A stretch of 64,000 nt of DNA, from the NCBI GenBank assembly GCA_017467585.1, contig JAFUSR010000004.1, positions 1-64,000 on the forward strand, in the 5' to 3' direction. Made by a program: the position numbers and the translations under genes. The notes under the pieces were generated by a model. It saw nothing but the letters and a program-made list of their open reading frames with translations, was not told where the DNA came from and searched no databases. Origin of the DNA: Clostridia bacterium (GTDB lineage Bacteria > Bacillota > Clostridia > Christensenellales > UBA1242). Below are positions 63,401 to 64,000 of this stretch, one piece after another (the stretch's first letter is position 1; each line of letters starts with the position of its first letter).

Positions 63401-64000
63401 GGGCAACCGCTGCAGGAAGCCGCATTGGCAGCTACGCGTATGCTGATGGAGCAGAAGTTATCAACCTTTCACGTGAAGAAAACGGAATTGTTAAGTTGTA
63501 TGCAAGATATACTGCGCAACAATATTCAGTAACATTTGATTATGACAACGGAACAGAAAACGAAGTTAAATATTATTCTGTTGACGAAACAACAAAAGAA
63601 ATTGAACTTGGCTCTGCCGCAAAATATGGTTACACATTTACCGGTTGGACACTTGTTACCGAAACAGATAGTGCAGAGATTGATTCAACTGGCTTGAAAC
63701 TTTTGGTATCTGCAAACGCATATCAAAACTACGAAGTTAAAGCATTATATACAGAAAACAAGGTTGTTGTAACCTATGATGGAAATTATGAAGGTGCAAC
63801 AAGCACAACAATTGAATATAACTTTGATGATAGCCAAACAGACAGCTTCCCAGAATTTGTTCGTGGTGGATACGACTTTGTTGCTTGGCTTGATGACTCA
63901 GACGCAATCAATGAATTTAATATTCACTCACTTTATGCTCGTGCTCTTGAAAAAGCAGGGGGTGTTGTAACAAACGGAAGAGTTTCCTTGTCGCTCAACG
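48466..64000 (+). CDS. Giant surface protein, LRR_5 plus many InlB-type repeats (partial)
   Basis: One frame stays open from ATG 48466 (AGGTGG ribosome site) to the window end: at least 5178 codons, the C-terminus unseen. Layout: basic cytoplasmic start, transmembrane helix at ~29-50, BspA/LRR_5-like repeats to ~residue 480, then InlB B-type (Listeria-Bacteroides) repeats throughout. More than twenty GY-x-F-x-GW-like units can be read, each ending in LYAxW-x-A and followed by a short beta strand. The repeats are diverged, not tandem copies, and most carry an extra helix with V-N-x-LY. It is probably an adhesin or cell-surface scaffold anchored by its N-terminus; ligand unknown. Frame checked at 52381, 58861 and 63541. 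Codon use resembles the host, so it is long resident. Confidence 0.92.
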   Translation, partial: MDRDTTTQTTYRDYSSDTNKKGMSRRTRLLLIIFSSIFFLAAVIVPIVIFTRGTDKSVTEERNVGDFLMRYVLERDQNNNVVDEYYEIIRYTGSSKNVVIPATVGNVKVVSVLDGAFSSSSREFNKSIESITVAKDDRNDSYNLVSIGNSAFNGCEALSTFTIPDSVETVGAYAFTGSGIQNLVINDASVLKFDKNSLVDANSLTTVTIVGASSQINRDLNLNSDTIENVDVKAASVNFGGAALTGLTNFHTLSVYNISSDNFTIDASNFEDSNITTLNIYFAEEHLTKRFMEKFQAVGSYIEEINLAGGITYLDAGSLSYFTRLKKVAFTDNATVDISVLGAQTYNSQIFQYYHSTDTAFGGYDDVDGTDYVMRLMNLDNRNVLSSRFLNLFKTSQVKRVDLPENITEVDDNAFVRYINLTNLNFGRNSKIIRIGTDAFGSTDIDSQTVNISGLVVTGPVSVGNLDDESRVYTEFNTSSGRYAARYSYNGETTKGSYKVTVNLKVILEPVRPNVSFPTVEDIGTENNQRNGESFDVAYNASILNALKQKGFTQEALFKNTDARNINWHLDGWYLDEDYQTELTDDVLMTEEYSGGVVVYAKWSVLNNREFNVLYYYQTVDKSGYEQRGSVTVDSFAPNDYVDLMTVDAVSKVEPGYTIKTAAASSSDTQYSVLTGYNTIKNNNTHHFVIYFNRNEYSITFNDNVQEYSINPASFVDGTDLEKYNKIVFKSDITLPVMERAGYEFKGWTTTQNGQVVYTDTLSYSYTSNITLYAVWEAQTVEVRVEIQREIAQTEQGYEFSSGGGTLVFEDLFYADQLMSDVYNQIDSLRPDAVKGYKYYKAEVEENARVSGDKANNIIVVKYIKKLYSIKVNLNDHGSASHETANPYSPMTKTYKYLDSIGVWAEAERHGYKFNSWFYDSACTKQVGVDDQIGTNANLPENLSEFTIYAGWERENFVVAFSSNFGTPTVTDRTYGYDDEGTLPPSFTRSGYSFVGWSLSETGEVEYVFDGTKISYVDVNRLYEDYLLHKVDDKLNMYAQWKANKYNFRFHSNTESESTSNASIVLNETPLNMNIFERPGYNLVGYNSREDGTGVSIKTSEELYNYILTHLDEYAEAQLLSLYTEWEARDDTKYRINIKLQTLNPESYEDANAIIIQTGTTDTVVDSSDVLELISSNYGTYVNGFSYERMESNNQFKIAGDETLEINVYYQRRSIKVKVLVHEDSVNCVIVGLEGEHVTYDDVEDQYLVVFGSEYTITAVPVDGYVFDAWKVDSVTVGTTENLHFVVDGVDDITYVANVISKRWTVSYDGNGATEGEVASTYLTYNVIGNLAENAFVKHGYTFKGWSEDADSVFGVDDEHIYSNALAVETVNELYAITHGESLQLYAIWQANSFVITLTEKEDDVDAEATIDVLYDGSAVLPDSEEISDFIKHGYTLVAWKLSEETEFAPAYQLTVDEINALYDIYEESEEPKAVKLFARYEANSFALTYTAGTGVGANKTVVAYYDDNEFVLETAATANFAKTGYTFDKWTYNNGTTDVEVSGSGTTLVNGLYDYVTENNLSGLTLVANWTANHYIVKFVGVKAVLDDGSQTLSELTLLDDVLSDTEVQYHAATGTEDAYYYIECVYDQTLKLAKNYYKLGEEYNGESAYKFSAWRNRTTLLTYAAETEGLKNLTAEADGVVEFETVWQQGSTEYRFRAWLEQLDGSYVEVDINDENYLKYYTSYISGYFTTDETINNISVVTDQLVVPGFNYAGEYYTNQENNELKVTESTLLITLKYQRDVYSVVIDDQNGSIELETTDGLGVRLIDENQYEIKFGAILNASAEAKTGYLVRGYVVNGEVIPSSDTVYTITDEYNYGEATISLDVDPIEFVVEYFDGDNSLLSVDYSYDSGANLYIAPKVGYSFSGWKYTKGGSDLDIVYNALENAAFEVDRDIINELFARAGYDEETEKYVSKLYAGYEAIEYKVFFDPAEGSIRGEHQQTLVTVMYGEEYNISTYISEFYRKGYHIINFVAVNSNEGEIKFDSTNGDSLAEKAKTSNYTFINLTSISGATVTVSPVWEADTFAVVYKANQGSGADVEELWQYETTEGIEFYDGHTFAHEGYTLIGWSVSPDATQATYVIGEDATEVTVAIVADLYELYLASDNEQAVLYAVWRANKYKVYYLAQEHAGASTTVDDVVVDPVGFEKDDNGYYIEYTYDQEYVFADNFYILEGYNFVGWLFDEQTYIAGDVLSNLTSAADGVVEIYTIWQAKTFAVEYNSNKPEANNGEVEGQIENGLATFDASFVVSNEQYSLFGYTFGGFAEEGETTALGEVSAAGVNQWFRDLYNEETGDADNKVLYAIWAANQVEVSYNANTGSYASTVTQRTITYSYDQQDARYIANPTKQGYTFVGYNVSAEAVVADYIVPATGEFVQEEVNRIYAYASEQTENPAPYEITLYAIWQANSYTITFDENTPAYATVSQTAESAEVVFDQSLEGLYVARANGYTFVGYYTDSAAGDRLFNQTGELVASVDGYTDASANWIHADDATVYARYEINNYNLTVHIDEHFDAATLVVKVDNQIVSPESVENGNYIYTIEFHKTAEISLSTIAGYTFAANAVVNDGLQALEFETNTNSQITSLTTPLSYVVDATENEVQNNIEFNSLAILYEITINTNGNVANAVVNGGEISVSHDGDTWKFNDYYGNVANIYITTADGYYISAATGLDVANVIKEDNTYSKITEDFTISYVASQNIINLTIVAYYYQINIDAGAQNAKIAIKYEVNGEQITSESANSAVVYAEYNAKTLRYKVENEYYLVKEIITTYAGYTANSVVDQLDETLVYVSADGEKLNTTLINSWSKVSNEATNAVVRYTPNADTIYTVKFMKKVLGEDSFVESGLTMQFHGETDSEITYQMIINELQASGASFPTITGFDRDTDDQTKFAALNGVVTINGDGSSEVEINYVREFYALNIVVYSQDAFGNYIKDSVSGGTITTAAQTYEYEYLVELTSIANTGFQEAVWYKSFDPDTKTGELAENFEITAQTNLVAVFSRRIYSLSLVTMWQEIADAVNGSYVVYTLGDLVSGSGDYRFGQAVTITNLDKTGFTFEGFYADELMQGDAVSVVGYTMPSENTVLYAKYTRQSFVVTLEADRGIASANLSETIGVTEVEEGVSYDVFYGVTFDVLFEVRTGYAETVITLSNDIENPIEIEDGVNSYEIAYNYLQDITISIETVAQDVGYVVEVYLQNMTSTDNNNFVNNYTKFGADQRVSAYTDQTVTISEILELFESAITGSTYYAYSINGASEILVSAGQNDSFVVAGEGTDVVKLYTIRNVYRVEVAERGDLGGVGSLNIAIAEGENLGYIVESGEGYAEVRYGSELTITIVLKRGYKFDETALVYEGLADATHNVTVESDVQTALCSTGRVTADGTISINSVAKQYTIEFNANSNPVIDRIVTGEVESQTATIGQELKLNKNQFETDGFTFLGWSEISMSTIAIFADEDTVDVDNIFGFYTSVGENGTLTLYAVWQAKTIAVEYYNQDGEKVAEDEFTFSRDAVAAEAANRVGFEFNNWVLSVDETFVLGSGEELSSTKVNRLYRLLVEKNQTKAVFNASYTGLNIDINIQQYVLKLNGINVEDKSSAASYQHISSEVVYNETKADEDFIYNNIKNSSQIVLEGFTPYAYQAKDGSFKTFASAGSNKFNPNLDGSEILIIYYTRNAYTITVVPNNGLSTNPTFDAYYGSNLIANINAQNFGFVKNGYSLVGYKYNGEEVAQEATVIAEPMEVSAEWEADTFTVSISANGGVLVDSEAQTSFVATFDNNDGLTFDTGLFERVGYIFVGYGNTPDAAFDSVFTSANKATVNSWYNEANVGKDGIKVIYAIWSARYFNLSIASGDENSSSAATIAFTYGSTTLSLDEVANKLYVRYGSNKIYFGTNLVDQRNAANEIDSIEATRHGYTIAGFADNGTFYINESENLLLANYAQTEDLSLVAEWIAETRMLQVLVDARVATVVAELGGSTVEPSSVSNNIYTYSVYYEAEVLVTATTATGYSFIAGITGATYSNNDKQVDVEIVILDSNSISLRTEADTFSIKYNSNRSESTVVVPDNTTAIYGLSLTLSTNVTGNETVLGYHFAGWTTEQDGTEIISNNISAETVQAWYAETGVGKGGIKNVYAVWEADTFTVEFNTDGGNNLDSITATYGADSFNAELPSATKHGYNFTQWYAEAEKENVIADDAESITRLYNKYFAAGKEGAVTIYAAYEEATFNVGFDADPVSAEYEDKTLSYGNGAEIYVDAEQNPSRQGYDFVGWTVNGETVISALDASDGSIDAETVNALYDLWEEYKDADDLLILVASYTERYDTEYKITVLVDDAEGTSNVQYQNIIIATGRTNAEITFETVREVAERQYLELADTDKFVIVDGWIDASATIAADNSSVARIRYQRARKSVSVSVQTENLDGTYGEATEPVSTGSAAGEGGSVSINGNLTKYGAKLSDILSASASSGYQLEGYYINGERVVAGYTISGDVAVVARFARKTYSITVIQQYQTVEDVLSGTYSTDAEHVAGTSEVTAEYKFGELLSNVAVTRMVNPGFEYVGALTAEGAAFTSADVVVDGTNTIIARFARQTVSATISYDGTMVSAEDIKIIGSNARPNDHSIAISNDAFTIIYGEAYVLQIKTIAGYVVSDVTVNGDSVTVTDVTPAGDTTFIKSYTVSETAGTGLNIEIISGANTEVTYVIHYMTQGVDGAYVDFEQVTYNNGITGQTKLISTFTSATEVAKTEGLAEKLASKTYLGWARNATSADNLSRTTAFVIAGDGTTEIYLYYKQFTFTVSAYGEGTISQAHLYGATPRTIESTISGASSISTLFYEDNVVLTINVEHGYKLTALSLNDIDVDVQSVVVVPDGTNTYEQYRFTFNVADYATGLVDNDIFEIVNTLEANIYTVEFYAFDADSEATPLATQNISVGSTVTLTAGEDITGLAIGGYDFAGWATAAGSRIGSYAYADGAEVINLSREENGIVKLYARYTAQQYSVTFDYDNGTENEVKYYSVDETTKEIELGSAAKYGYTFTGWTLVTETDSAEIDSTGLKLLVSANAYQNYEVKALYTENKVVVTYDGNYEGATSTTIEYNFDDSQTDSFPEFVRGGYDFVAWLDDSDAINEFNIHSLYARALEKAGGVVTNGRVSLSLN

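Noticed and set aside
48677-63970. Many shorter frames of 60-134 codons on both strands
   Set aside because: All lie inside the single continuous frame of the giant protein, lack ribosome sites, and show low-complexity or Cys/Leu-rich shadow composition.
1-64000. CRISPR arrays, insertion sequences or prophage
   Set aside because: No array of short spaced direct repeats, no transposase, integrase or phage structural gene was seen.

Overview
The window looks like a chromosomal segment of a low-GC, spore-forming Firmicute of class Clostridia, probably an uncultured gut lineage. Sporulation genes are scattered through it: spo0A, yabP-yabQ-divIC, a SpoIID-like gene and a YyaC-like gene next to parA/parB. 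TGA is used as a stop (for example after the LRR protein at 45348), so this is the standard bacterial code and not a Mycoplasma-type code. Three perfect parS sites beside parB/parA suggest the replication origin is not far away. Species assignment is inference; no rRNA is present.

Layout. 1-3.6 kb: edge fragment, initiator tRNA, then a very AT-rich pair of divergent accessory genes (membrane-anchored Mrr-type nuclease and an unknown protein). 3.65-6.4 kb: aquaporin, lipoprotein and a membrane protein. 6.4-9.6 kb: recD2-yabP-yabQ-divIC operon on the minus strand. 9.6-12.4 kb: secreted deacetylase, a minigene-like transcription unit, spo0A, and an acidic zinc-ribbon protein. 12.4-15.9 kb: minus-strand cluster of amidohydrolase, Nudix hydrolase, Rrf2 regulator and iron alcohol dehydrogenase, plus a YegP-like protein. 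16.1-20 kb: tRNA-Ser(GCU) followed by a chain of small single- or two-gene modules (membrane protein; TfoX-like plus GNAT/YoaP; CatA-like acetyltransferase), each preceded on its left by a copy of a tRNA 3'-end-like sequence. 20-22.7 kb: surface protein with InlB-type repeats. 22.9-30 kb: membrane and DUF6765-like genes, a diguanylate cyclase, a glycosyltransferase plus flippase-like pair, and a HEXXH protein. 30-33.4 kb: GtrA, lipoprotein and FtsH. 33.6-37.2 kb: YyaC-like, CvpA, parS cluster, parB and parA. 37.4-41.7 kb: rubrerythrin and a heterodimeric ABC exporter. 41.9-48.1 kb: SpoIID-like, LRR surface protein, CCA-adding enzyme and VanW. 48.5-64 kb: one uninterrupted reading frame of at least 5178 codons that leaves the window, encoding a membrane-anchored giant protein with LRR_5-type and more than twenty InlB-like repeats.

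The main points of interest are the tRNA-Ser module chain without any recombinase gene in view, the giant repeat protein with a recurring helical insertion in its repeats, a recurring promoter-to-ATG spacing of 6 to 7 nt that implies leaderless mRNAs, a LexA-type palindrome between a leaderless 12-codon reading frame and cvpA, a parS site built into a terminator hairpin, and several tiny promoter-terminator units with no conventional gene.
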